Assembly (NCBI GenBank): GCA_009869945.1
Contig: WIXG01000015.1
Span: 1-64,000, forward strand
Direction of reading: 5' to 3'
Source: Mesaphorura yosii
Taxonomy: Eukaryota > Arthropoda > Collembola > Poduromorpha > Tullbergiidae
DNA length: 64,000 nucleotides
Part shown: piece after piece, positions 1-10,663 of the stretch
How the letters are laid out: each line of letters begins with the position of its first letter
How positions within the stretch are numbered: position 1 is the stretch's first letter
Made by a program: the position numbers and the translations under genes
The notes under the pieces: model-generated
The model's input: the letters and a program-made list of their open reading frames with translations, nothing else
The model's database searches: none
Told to the model about the DNA's origin: nothing

Positions 1-355
1 TTCTCGCAACCTCTTACTTGACATTTGACATGACACCAGAAACATAAAAATATGCATGTTTATGCAATTTTTATTTTCTACAAAAAGGCATAAAATAGTA
101 ATAAGTCATAATTACACGGGAGTCTGGAATCTCGAGGTTGCCCTCGATTCCATGCTACAACAATCTCGAATAAAGTGCTCAAGCAATCGTTGAAGTCAGT
201 CCGGTAATTTTTCGTGAGACAATTTGTCTACAGCGAAATTGTTACAAGAGAAGTTCTATGGTGGTAAACTCTTACCATGAGCACGTAAGGATCGCTTTTG
301 TGTTTGTTCATACCAACATCAGGGTACCATCGTTATCAACCAATTCGCAGGACAG
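1..355. other. Upstream flank of the ubiquitin protease gene
   Basis: No coding region is supported here. The stretch lies 5' of the USP gene and may carry its promoter or 5' UTR. No clear TATA box or repeat was seen. Confidence 0.4.
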
Positions 356-472
356 ATGGATGAACAAATACTGGACGTCCTGGATGGAAGCTCTGCAAAA
401 GATAGGATAACATCAGTGTGAGTAGAGACCTTAGGTCCGGGTCCGCCTAGGGTGACAAGATTCCTGTTGAAG

Positions 473-2450
473 ATGAAGTCATTCAAAAAAGCGATCAGTT
501 TCTTGACGGGTTCAAGATCAAGAGAAGAGTCCGACAGCAGAGAGACGGTGCTGGGAAGAATGCCGCCTGAAATGGCTAACAGAATTCATTGGGTGCGACG
601 ATCATCGCCATCAAGTCGTAATCTTGCTCGTCATGCTCCACTCATCAGCAGCAGTGAAGACGGTGGAAATGAGATCGAATCTGAAATCAGAACGTTAAAT
701 GACATTCATCTTCGAACCCTTCTCCGTGTCCCACAAGGTAGTTTAGTTGGGACGTTTGCGATGCGAACACTACCGCGACTGAAGAATTCCGTTAGGATCA
801 GGATGCCAGGAACGAACAAGCTTTGCTTGAAGTACTTGTTCTGGGATCACAGTCAACGTCAACTACTCGTGAAGAAGTAACAAATGAAATTAAGTCGATG
901 TACCATTCAGAAACCACGAGTGGCAGTGCAAGTTCAGACGAAGGCGACCGGACGCCACCACGCCAGGGCATTCGTCCAAGTGCACATCTTGAGCGCAGAC
1001 GTCACCACACAGCAGGCCGACGTCATGGGCGCCTGCACATTCCTGGACACGACCAGTCCATGTACTTTCAAGGCACGCTGGAAGAAGGAATAAAGCTAGG
1101 ATTCGTGAGCAAACGCGCTATCATTCACAAGTACGAGTCTTTCGGGATATTTGGGCTGTACAACATTGGAAACACGTGCTACATGAACTGCGTCCTGCAA
1201 TGCTTAAACAATACGAAGCCATTTATCGAGTTCATTGTTGACAATCAGCTGCTCTTCAGCGAATTGACAACGAGCAACGTGGGTTTGGCCTTGGGCAGCA
1301 AGGCAAAAGGCATGTTGTTGGTCCTCTGTTTCAAAGACTTGATCACCACAGTTTGGAAATTTTCGCCACGCACTTCGTCTCCGTCCCACGCGGCCGAGGT
1401 TCCAGAAAATATTGGCGACCCAACTGAACTCAAACTGGCGATTGATGACAAGGTTCCCATGTTTAGAGGAGAGAACCAACAAGACGCCCACAAATTCCTA
1501 AACTGTTTCCTGGACAGAATTCACGGTGAACTGAATCGCAGCAGGAAAGCGGAGAAAGACAAACACAAAGATCCAGTCGACGAACTTATACAAAATGAAG
1601 GACACGAGAGTTCAAGTCCAAGTGAGTGGGGAGACGGCCAAATAGCGTGGGATAGGTATTTAGAATCAGATAATTCAGTGATCGTGGATCATTTTGTCGG
1701 TAAACAAATTTTCTCGAGCAATAAATAAAACTATAGTTGGCTTGCGTTAATCTGGAAATTCGATCAAATAATTCTTAGGTCAACTAAAATCCACACTTTC
1801 TTGCGCCAGCTGTGGACTCAAGTCAGTCAAATACGAGCCATTTTGTGACTTATCAGTGTCTCCTGGCAAAGCAGCGGACGATGACACTAGGGAAAGCATT
1901 TCACTCACAAAATGTCTTCAGCTGCTTCTCGAAGAAAACACTCTGGACCACGAGAGTTTTTTTCACTGTTCAAACTGTGGAGGTCAGGAACGGTTCCGGA
2001 AACGCCTTCAAATTGAAAGATTTCCTCGCATCTTGATAATTCACCTTAAACGCTTCTCTTCTCTGGAGACAAAAATCCTCACACCTGTCGAGTACCCAGT
2101 GTACGGTCTGGACATGGGGCAGTTTGGATTCCATCGACATCGACAGCCCTCCGTCTCGTACAATTTGTATGGAATTGTGGATCATCTTGGGTTCTCACAT
2201 CTTGATGGGCATTACGTTGCGCATTGTAAACACCCATTCAACTATTTTGGAAATTGGTACACATACGACGACACAAGGTCAGGTGGATTGTCTTGTTTCC
2301 TCGTGCGTGAACCATCTATGAACTGCAATTCCAGCCTGTCTTTTCGCTTTTTTCAGTGTTTCTCCCGTCACTCCATCCAACTGCGCTTCTGATGGTTACA
2401 TGCTACTCTACGAAATGTCGCTAACTAGCAGAGATATCTTAAATATTTAA
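473..2450 (+). CDS. Ubiquitin-specific protease (USP2/USP8/USP21-like catalytic domain)
   Basis: A cysteine protease that removes ubiquitin from substrates. The catalytic core is clear. The Cys box GLYNIGNTCYMNCVLQC has its Cys codon at 1177-1179, followed by ENQQDAHKFL, a zinc ribbon of two CxxC pairs (CASC and CSNC), the His box GHYVAHCKHP (His codon 2210-2212) and WYTYDD. Two introns are well supported: 1700-1778 (GTAAAC...TTAG) and 2278-2356 (GTCAGG...TTTCAG). They join VDHFVG to QLKSTLSCASCG and YDDT to SVSPVTP, and the ORF ends at TAA 2448-2450. The upstream part is low complexity. The change of frame between about 738 and 821 implies another intron whose ends I could not fix. ATG 473 is used as the start. 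ATG 356 would also fit through a suspiciously short 33-nt intron (418-450). The core is probably enzymatically competent. Confidence is high for the family and low for the N-terminus. Confidence 0.85.
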
Positions 2451-2567
2451 AGTCATGTCATGTAGCGTCAAGCGAGTTTCAATGCAACTAAGGTCAAAAT
2501 TGGTCTGGTGCTTGGAAACGACTGCTCGCTTGAAGACTACAGTTAATCTTAGAATGAGAATTCCATG

Positions 2568-2573
2568 AATAAA
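2568..2573 (+). terminator. Poly(A) signal AATAAA of the USP gene
   Basis: A canonical AATAAA about 120 bp after the USP stop codon, on the coding strand and before the convergent peroxidase gene. Its position is right for 3' end formation. Confidence 0.55.
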
Positions 2574-3853
2574 GATCGACAGAACAGAACATAAGGACAT
2601 AAAATAGATAGCCTCACTATAATATCGAAAGAAAAAATATCGACATAGTCCAAACTATTAAAAATTTGACGGCTTTTGAGTCCTGTCCGGCAGTAGGTAT
2701 AAAGTACTGCAATTAAAGTCCCGGAAATATTTTAGGAGCGCTTTCGAAACACGTACCTTAATAAATGTGGTGACGTTTCATGACATCAACATAGACCTGA
2801 CGTGCAAACTTCAAAATTTGTCATTGCAGCTGTCCAGTAAATGTTTTGCTTTCTTTTCAGTCCTTACTAACTTGACTTAACGAACTAAGCTAACCAAACT
2901 TCATTCTGTTCACTCATTTTCGTACTCACCATTTATTTCGTGCCATTTGAAAAGCTTGATTTTAACCCCAAAATGTCTGAAAGTAGCTTTTTGGACGATT
3001 TCTTGCTATTTTCGAAAAATTCACGGCGCATCATCCAATCATCCAAAATTCGTGATCTATGGCTCGCTTTTCTCAGAATAATACGCTCTTTCATCTTATC
3101 AGATCAACATTTTACAGAAATTTTTTTTCAATACCTTCCAGGCCTAGGTGGTTTTAGGACATAATTGTTCGTACGATTGTCTTGTCCTTCACAAATCTGA
3201 TTCATCCAACATTGGAAATATGAGTGATTCGGCATAGTATGGTCAAAAGGAAGAGTTTTGGTTGAAAAATTGGCTTCGGGATACTGTCTAACCTCAATAA
3301 TAACTGCGTTGGGAATTTTTTACACGATTTGTCCTTAATCGCCCTCCACCGTACGAAGACTTGTGTCACTAACTGTATAAGCCAAGTATTCTTTAGATTC
3401 TTGAAGCGCATTGGTCACCAACTCGAATATCATGAGTACAAATCGCCTGCAGTGTGAGAATACGAAGCGACTCCGCCATGAGTTCGACATGAATTCGAAT
3501 GCACTGAATAAGTGCGACAAGTCAATCATTAGTTCGAACTGGAACAGGTTGTTCTATGAGAATTATTTCCAGTTAATTGTTTCAGGACGATTGTTTGCAG
3601 TCCCAACAAGAAATTTAGATTGTTGGAGGATAGCGTTACACCAGACTAGCGACTTAAAATTACGTCGTTTAAAACCTGCTGAATCGGACTTAAGGATATT
3701 CGAATTGGCCTCAATCTCTCCCAACGCAGTCGAATTCGTGTCTCGTCGAACCCATGGCGGATTCGCACTCGGGATTTTCCACTGAAGATGGTTCCGACTT
3801 GTGGTATTCAAACTGGTGGCAATACTACAAAGTGGAATTCAAGGAAATTGATC
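2574..3853. other. Gap between convergent USP and peroxidase genes
   Basis: AT-rich sequence. It probably contains the 3' UTR of the minus-strand peroxidase; a TTTATT (AATAAA on the minus strand) lies at 2932-2937. A 124-codon plus-strand ORF (3411-3785) starts on TTG, has no recognisable motif and was not accepted. No RNA gene or mobile element was recognised. Confidence 0.4.
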
Positions 3854-6800
3854 TTACAATTCTCCATCAGGAAGAAGGAACACAAACGGTTGTATTCTAG
3901 CCAGGCGATCCGAATTATCACAGAGAATCCGAGCATAGCTGATACGGCGGATTTGGTCTAGTTGAGCTGTTACGGAGTACCAACAAAGCACACAATGTAC
4001 ATTAGGGATATTCCTGAGGCCTCTCGCAGATGTGCTATCTCGCAAGTTCGCAGAACAGCAAAAGTAGTTTAAAGGAAGATATTTGGCGGTTCAAGGTTTT
4101 CACAGATTCTGCAAGTCCTTTTAAGGAAATAATTACATGTATCTAGTTAGCGTATGTTCAATTAAAATAATTTTAATGGTATTAAAAATAATAATTTAAT
4201 AATCGGTGCTTGACCTAAACCCTTCTACTCTTTACTTAATTTGAGCTATAATTTGGCTTATTACTGAATTTAATTTTGGATAGAAACGAAATACTGAAAG
4301 AACCTTTAGCCAGCTGCTAAAGATTTCGCAAATTTATATATGCCCCTGACTGTCGCAGTTTTGCTATCCAATCAGAGCAGAGAAAAATATGCGAGATACC
4401 GCCAATTTCGCAGATATACGAAACTGCGAGGCTCGCACTTATGCGAGGCCAACTTAGGAATAGGCCTATTGTAGTTAGCACTTGGTTAATCAACAAATTA
4501 ACAAGTTTTAACCTGGTAAAAAGGAGCTTTCTCTTCCTCCAAGATCGTACGCGAATCGGTCCGCTTTCTTTGACCTCGCAAATTGATCGCCGATTATGCA
4601 CGTGAAGGTTGGGCCCAAAAGTGCGCCTGGTAAAGGACGTTCTGCTACTCCACCGATGAACAAATCCACGTCGTCCACATGATTGTAGTATTTCGACAGG
4701 AATTGAACAAACTGAAAGAGGGAGGCAGGCATCGGAGAAAGCTCTTCAGCTTCATGGGCGTCATACAGTTGAGAAATCTCAGCTCCACAATGCGTCCTTT
4801 AAATCGAGGCAGTAGAGCACTTACATTTGGAGGAATCCAGTCCGCGAAGTCTTGGAATGCCTCCACTCGCCCAATCTTGCAAATTTGCCGGTAGTGGTTG
4901 TACCCCGGAATTCCGTGATCCCGTGCCCTTTGGATATTCAGTGCAATCAGATCCATTCCAAATTGTTCGTGCCGTGGCTGAAACAGTCTCTGAGTAACCT
5001 GACAGCCAATCAAAATAGAATTTTCTCGTACACTCAAGTCCCGACGTAAAGTTAATAGTTTCTCCACTTGTGCAAGTAGTTTTGGAGCCCTAACCTCTGA
5101 AGTCACAAGACTATCAGCTGATTGAATGGGTTCCGTGGACAGAGTTCGTAGTACTTTGTCAAGTAGCCCTTCTTCGCGAATTCGAAATGGGTTGTTGAAG
5201 TTTTCGTGGATTGCAAGATGTTCATCGACGATTCCCAAATCGTTAATCAACCTGAAAGGCACGTAACAACCAACAAATCTCGGATCATTTCAAGGCGCTG
5301 GTGCTGCTCCTTAAACAGAACAGGTGATTTACTGAAGAATTCCTTGGATCAGAGTATGCCCAACACGAAATGCGGCGGCCGCAAAAGCATTCGAGACACT
5401 TGGGTCAATGCGATCATCGTAATCAAACGCGTAGCCCTGCGTTAAAGGCAAAATCCCATACACTTCCATGTACGTGGTTCCAATCAAAACTGGCAACCAT
5501 TCGTTGTACACGATGTGTTGGTACTCTGCATTCAGAATACGCCGTGATTCAAGGTACAGCTGGTTATCATTCCAGGACGGATTCACGATCTTGAGCTCCG
5601 ACGCAATTCGGTTATGCTCGCGCAGCCAAATCAAATGAGTTGCGGTCAGTCCAATCATTTCGTTGGCACGCACATCGCCCGCCTTGAAACAGTGAACTCC
5701 GAGCTCAGGAATTGTACACTCGTCACCGCGTTGATCTTGCAAAGGCAGGTGCTCTCTTCTGCTTGTACCTTGACTAGAAAATCTTCCACCTGCAGATGCT
5801 TTCAGTTTCCCATCACGAAACAATCGCAGTTCGTTCTCATCATCCTTCGACGACCCGTACACGTTAGAACTGTCCAACCAATGCGTGATTTGATTCATTT
5901 GGTCAGCGTATCCAAAACTGCAATCGAGACGTGGTGCGATCATCGAACGTACAAAGTTCATGCAACTCTGGGAGTGCTGACGATAGAACGTGTCGTGTGG
6001 AGATATTTCTATTGGTAGGCAAAATGGATGGCGAAAGTTTGGCGGTAAGAATCCCCGTCCACCTTCGCTACAGCACTCGATGCCTTCGCCGTTCGCGAAT
6101 CGGAAAACAGGGACGTGAGAAAGGTCGTGGTCGACGAACTGACCAAACTGCATGACATGCAGTGAAAAGCGAAGGTCAGGCGAGTCACGATCACCAATCA
6201 GTGAATTACTGAGCACTCTTGCGCTAGGAAGTGACAGCCCACCACGAGAAACTCGTGGAGACCAAACACCTGCGAATGAGATATCACTTCACTGTCTTGC
6301 TCTGCGAACCGCTTTTCTGTTATCTGACCTCACCGTCAGCGTAGTCGGGCTCAAGAATCCTCATCAATGGTGTAAACGACGCTCCGAGGTTTGCCACCCG
6401 CAAATTGTTGCAGGTACCGTCAGCACTGCGGTAATTTATGTATTTTGGATCGCAAACTGGCGCAAGCGGGCATTTCCCTTTCTGTCCAGTACTTTGCAGC
6501 AGATTGTACTTCAGAAGAGCTTCACCGCCTTCCTTACCATGTATGTTGAGCCTAATACAAAAAATTGAATTATCATCGAGCCATATGTCTTCGGTGCATG
6601 AGCGACAGTTTTTTACCGAACGTTTACCGTTTGGAAATGTTTCGAGAGCTTTCCAGGAGTGTGTAGCCGAACTCCGATATTTCGATAGCCTTCTTAGTCG
6701 TCTAAAAGGAAACAGTCACATAATCGCCACATGCGCTATTACGAGATTCCTTTTCGATTACGACCGCCTAGCCACCTGTGTCAACCACATGATAAAGGGC

Positions 6801-7894
6801 TTACCTGGAAGAAGAGTAAATGGCCGTGAGACGAAGATCCTTTCTTTATAACCGACCTTGTGCTTTGATGCAGCAAACGATTCTCAACATCGCGATGCTG
6901 CTGCTCGAAAGTATTAATTTGGTTTACTGCTTGTTTGATACTATTCTGAATCGCTGATTCTGATCCACTGAAGCCAAGCCTCATTTCCAAAGTGTTGTCA
7001 TGCTTGGGTTTCTTCCTAATGAAGGCCGATGCGTCAAGGTCTGTTTATAAAACATCCAGATTCCAGAATGAGAATTTATATTAGCCATTTAATAAGTGGC
7101 TGTGGCAAGTGTCCAGAGATTTAGATTTAGATACATGGATACCTCTGTTCTTAAGCACCGTCGGACAACAGATCCCTGAGCCTCCATTACGCAATTGACA
7201 TTTGATGTTGATTCCCGAACTCTTTTTCTTCTGGACGTATTCTGGCTGATAAAGCGCGCATTTCACGTACTCCTGACATACGCCTTGTCGGCCGTTGAAG
7301 TCAACGCAAAGTTTGGAGACCGCGACCAGTGGCTCGGGCGAGAAAGGTTGCAGTTGCGGACGTGCTGGTGCTAGTTGTTGTTCCGCACTCCCAGGATTCC
7401 CATCAGGTTCGAAAATCACTGTACTTGGCCTTGACGTTGGTCGTGGGCTCTGTAACTGTGCAAGCTGTGGTTGTGTCTGAGGCCGGAGCTGCAGCGGGGA
7501 ACTTTGACTACCTCCAGTAGATCCGAACAGAAAAGGCGAAGATGGTCTCTGACTATGGCCTGCAGCTACAGCACCTGGCGATGAGAAGATTTGAGCAGTG
7601 TGCTGAATTAGAATTTGGGGAGCTGGCACTTCCGATTGGGGTAGTGATGAATCTTCAAATCGTATTTTGGAGGAACGCCGACCACTTTGGCGACTTTCTA
7701 GACAAAAACACATATAGAATGAAGATAGTGACACTACGTGTTGAAGAAATGCACTAACCCCGGCCGGTTGCTAAAACGTCTTGGATCTGAAATCTGGCTT
7801 CTTCCTGAAAAGGGACTTGCTGGACACTATAACTTGGACTGGATTGCCCGAGAACCAATAATACAGAAATGAGAATATAACTGAGTACTTTCAT
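3854..7894 (-). CDS. Secreted animal haem peroxidase with N-terminal CLIP domain
   Basis: A 986-aa protein in nine exons: 7894-7759, 7697-7143, 7040-6805, 6701-6628, 6551-6334, 6269-5333, 5251-4825, 4777-4513 and 3966-3854. All introns are GT-AG and the phases close exactly. Residues 1-23 are a signal peptide (MKVLSYILISVLLVLG...). Residues 46-175 are a Pro/Gln/Ser-rich linker. Residues 176-223 carry six Cys ending in CC (C-x9-C-x5-C-x19-C-x9-CC), the CLIP pattern. The peroxidase domain follows: YRSADGTCNNL, distal His454 in FGQFVDHD, the calcium-loop region MNQITHWLDSSNVYG, LREHNRIA, proximal His711 in FRVGHTLIQ, and a C-terminal ARILCDNSD. The family oxidises substrates with hydrogen peroxide outside the cell (peroxinectin and chorion peroxidase group). 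All key haem residues I could place are present. The last intron is 546 bp; the others are 47-102 bp. The biological role is not shown by the sequence. Confidence 0.93.
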
Positions 7895-8388
7895 GATGGC
7901 CGCTCAATGCAAGCTTATCCAATTTGTCCTGTAGGAATGAAATTGAAAGGAAAACTGTCCGTGAAACGAATCATCGTGATCCTGCGTCCTGCCTAACATG
8001 CTTTGCATAAATTGCATGACCTGAATTCATAATTACGAGTCACCAGGTTTTGGTTTTGGTCTTCAGGCTGAAGATGCACGATGTCTCCATGATTTAAAGT
8101 ATTGTGTATGAAATGAAAAGTTGCTAAACCAGTTCATAGTGAGTCCAAAAGTACAGATGAATAAATCTCGTAAATCAGTTATGTAATACGTCAAGCTAGC
8201 CTTACACAGACAAATCTCAATAAATTACTGTGTCGCTCATTGACAAGAGTGACATTGTGTCAATTGTACGCGATCATTCATTGAACATGCTACTCAGCAG
8301 CAAAGTAAGGATCTGCCAACTTTATGACTGAAAGCAAAAGTAACTAAATTAGGGAGCACAGAACTTATAATCGGAATTAAGTTGCTCA
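7895..8388. other. Spacer between peroxidase and upstream orphan gene
   Basis: A 0.5-kb gap between two minus-strand genes. It should contain the peroxidase promoter and 5' UTR and the 3' UTR of the orphan gene. No ORF or repeat of note is present. Confidence 0.4.
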
Positions 8389-9273
8389 TTAATCCACGGC
8401 ATTCATATCAACGACGCCTTCGGTTTGAGGTGATGTGAATGGTCTAAAAACTAACGACGAATTCCTGCCTCCGCTCTCCATCCCGAATTTGATTGATCCC
8501 GTCGGTAACTTTTCAATCCGCGTTGTGACGAGCGGACCTGCTTCAGCAATTTGAGTCATGACAAGCGTAGCACCGTTCCCTTCGTCCAGCTTGACCACAG
8601 TCTATGAAATCATATGAGTAAATTATGTTCTGAGCATTGAGAACTATCGAGCTTCAATTGTAATTCCGGTGCAGAAACTTACTCTGCATTTGCGGAAATC
8701 AAAAGTCTCGTCACATTCAACAAATTCGCCTAACATGAAACCGAGCTCATGTTGACGAAGGACGAAGTCCATCATAATCTTCCATTTCTCAGAGACGGGG
8801 TCATACTCAATCTGAAGAGTTGGATGTATGGCGCCGAGAACGCTTCGAATAACCAAACCGCAGCCTGTCAAATGTTTCGGGACGCAGTTTCGTATTCAAT
8901 ACTGCTTTCCAATTCGCCTGACATTTTTGCACGCCTTTGACTTGCCTAGACTTCTTAAGTATTCATCAACATTCTCAGAGTGTTTATACACGTACTTCCC
9001 AACGAATAACATTGCCATTTTGCACACATTAAAAATGTCAAGTTCAAGGTCCAATGCACAACAACGTCTGAAGAGGGAATAAAAAATCCGATTCATTGGA
9101 CCAGAACTGACAAGAGCACAATCGAGCATTGATATCAAGGTCTCATTTCGAATAGCAAGAACAACATAATTGGTAGTATCCATGTCATGGGTACGGGTAG
9201 GCGTGCCGTCAACCTCTGCAAATTGGCAGATCGATACGGTCACCAAAATAATCAGAATAGAACTTGGTAGCAT
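8389..9273 (-). CDS. Secreted cysteine-containing protein of unknown family, with a GC-AG intron
   Basis: I do not recognise the family. The model is 240 aa in three exons: 9273-8946, 8864-8683 and 8601-8389. The first residues (MLPSSILIILVTVSICQFAEVDG) form a signal peptide, so the product is probably secreted. The mature chain has seven Cys: one in LDCALV, a pair in RRCCALD, one in FNVCK, one at the first splice junction (SLGCGL), and two in VECDETFDFRKC. I saw no transmembrane segment after the signal peptide. The first intron (8945-8865) has the donor TCTAG|GCAAGT, a textbook GC-AG donor. No GT donor keeps the frame, and without splicing the protein would stop at 125 aa. The second intron (8682-8602) is GT-AG in phase 0. 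The gene lies just upstream of the secreted peroxidase on the same strand; a functional link is only a guess. Confidence 0.75.
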
Positions 9274-10663
9274 GCCCTATTACCATTAACTTTATTAGTG
9301 CTAGCGACGACGGCAAGTGGAACTCAGCTTATTTGAGCCTGTCTTGTATTCAATCAGAGTGAAAGTTCAGGACCAATGTTTCCCTTCAACAGAATATTAC
9401 TACTTTTAGTTGTAGTAAGTCCAGGTGTAGAGTTGCGAGAACCTGAGATCAAGGATTTTGCGCGTGCTATTGTTATCTTTGCCGTTGGTCATTGGAAGAT
9501 GGGAGAGATTTTACTCGTTTGTTTTGGTTGAGTTAAATTAGAACTTTCAGCAAAGCAAAAATAAAGACATTCAGCCGTACGTACGCACGCGGTCGGGAAT
9601 GAAATTCGAGGCGTCATCATCCTCTACATTTGGACATGTGGAGACTTGTAGCTACCACACACGCACCTGGCAGGGCAAGCTTGGGTGATAGAGTTTCCGT
9701 AAGTTCCGTCCGTCTAGAATTTCATGTGCTAATCCTAATCGAAATTTTGCGAAGTCTCCTGAAGCATAATCCGTCCATTAGGGAAAAGCAATCTTCAGGC
9801 GATTCTTCGCCGTAACACTTCCGTTCTGCTTGTGAGGATAGTGATTCATCTGGGCTCTGTAATCTTGACCCTGGTCGGGCCCGTGACGTGGCTTTTATTG
9901 GAAGCAATCGATTTTTTATTCTTACACGCCCTCTGAACTCTGAAGTGCTAATAGAATTAAAATGAAATATGAGAATGAAACAGCCAAACCTGACATGAAT
10001 CGTGAATTGATTCGACGTGAAGACGCAGTGCTCTGCAACGCACGTCGCAGGGAGACGAACTCGGCACCTTTTCTGGTGACTCACCAGAAAATTGGCCTCA
10101 TCACATTGGTGAAGCCAATTATGCTCTCAGTAGAAAATAGTGTGCTTAAATAGTTAAATAGTATGACAGTAATTAATTCTACAATATCACTTATGCCGCA
10201 ACATGATGGGGTTCGCTTAAAATGCTTCACGAATCACGAGTGAGCCTAGACAATGAATAATTCATTGCAATTTCTTACATGAATACGTACGTCAAGCGAA
10301 TTATCAGACAGGGCAGCGCCGACTCGAAGCCCACCCACAAGATAGCAATGACTTGAAAATGTAAAAAATGTGTTTTGAATTAAAAAAGCACTGGAGCGCA
10401 AAAAGCACAACTCGCATATTGCTAATTATGTTTAGTTGCGTAATTAGGTTAATCTTCCCCTTCAATCTAGTCGAAAATGGTGCGATAATTATGAGAACTC
10501 ATTTCACGATCAACTTTAGTGCACCATCAGAGCCAGGCTTCAAACTTCCATTAGAAACTTATACCCTGCACCAGAATAAATTACAGCACAGACATGGTTC
10601 TGCGCTGAGTGGCTTCACTTAAGGTTTTAACTGAAAAACCGTCCAGGAAAGGGAGATCTTCAC
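9274..10663. other. Divergent intergenic region (orphan / antiporter)
   Basis: 1.4 kb between the 5' ends of two divergent genes, so it likely holds both promoters. The ORFs in it (for example 9722-10084 on minus) lack motifs or splice context and were not accepted. No repeat was recognised. Confidence 0.4.

Noticed and set aside
3411..3785. 124-codon plus-strand ORF between USP and peroxidase
   Set aside because: Starts on TTG, no motif, no splice or promoter context, and lies where the peroxidase 3' UTR is expected.
4340..4450. GCGAG/CTCGC hairpin-like words in the last peroxidase intron
   Set aside because: Only short stems (6 bp) of irregular spacing; not distinguishable from chance.
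9722..10084. 120-codon minus-strand ORF upstream of the antiporter
   Set aside because: No recognisable protein, no good start or splice site; sits in a divergent promoter region.
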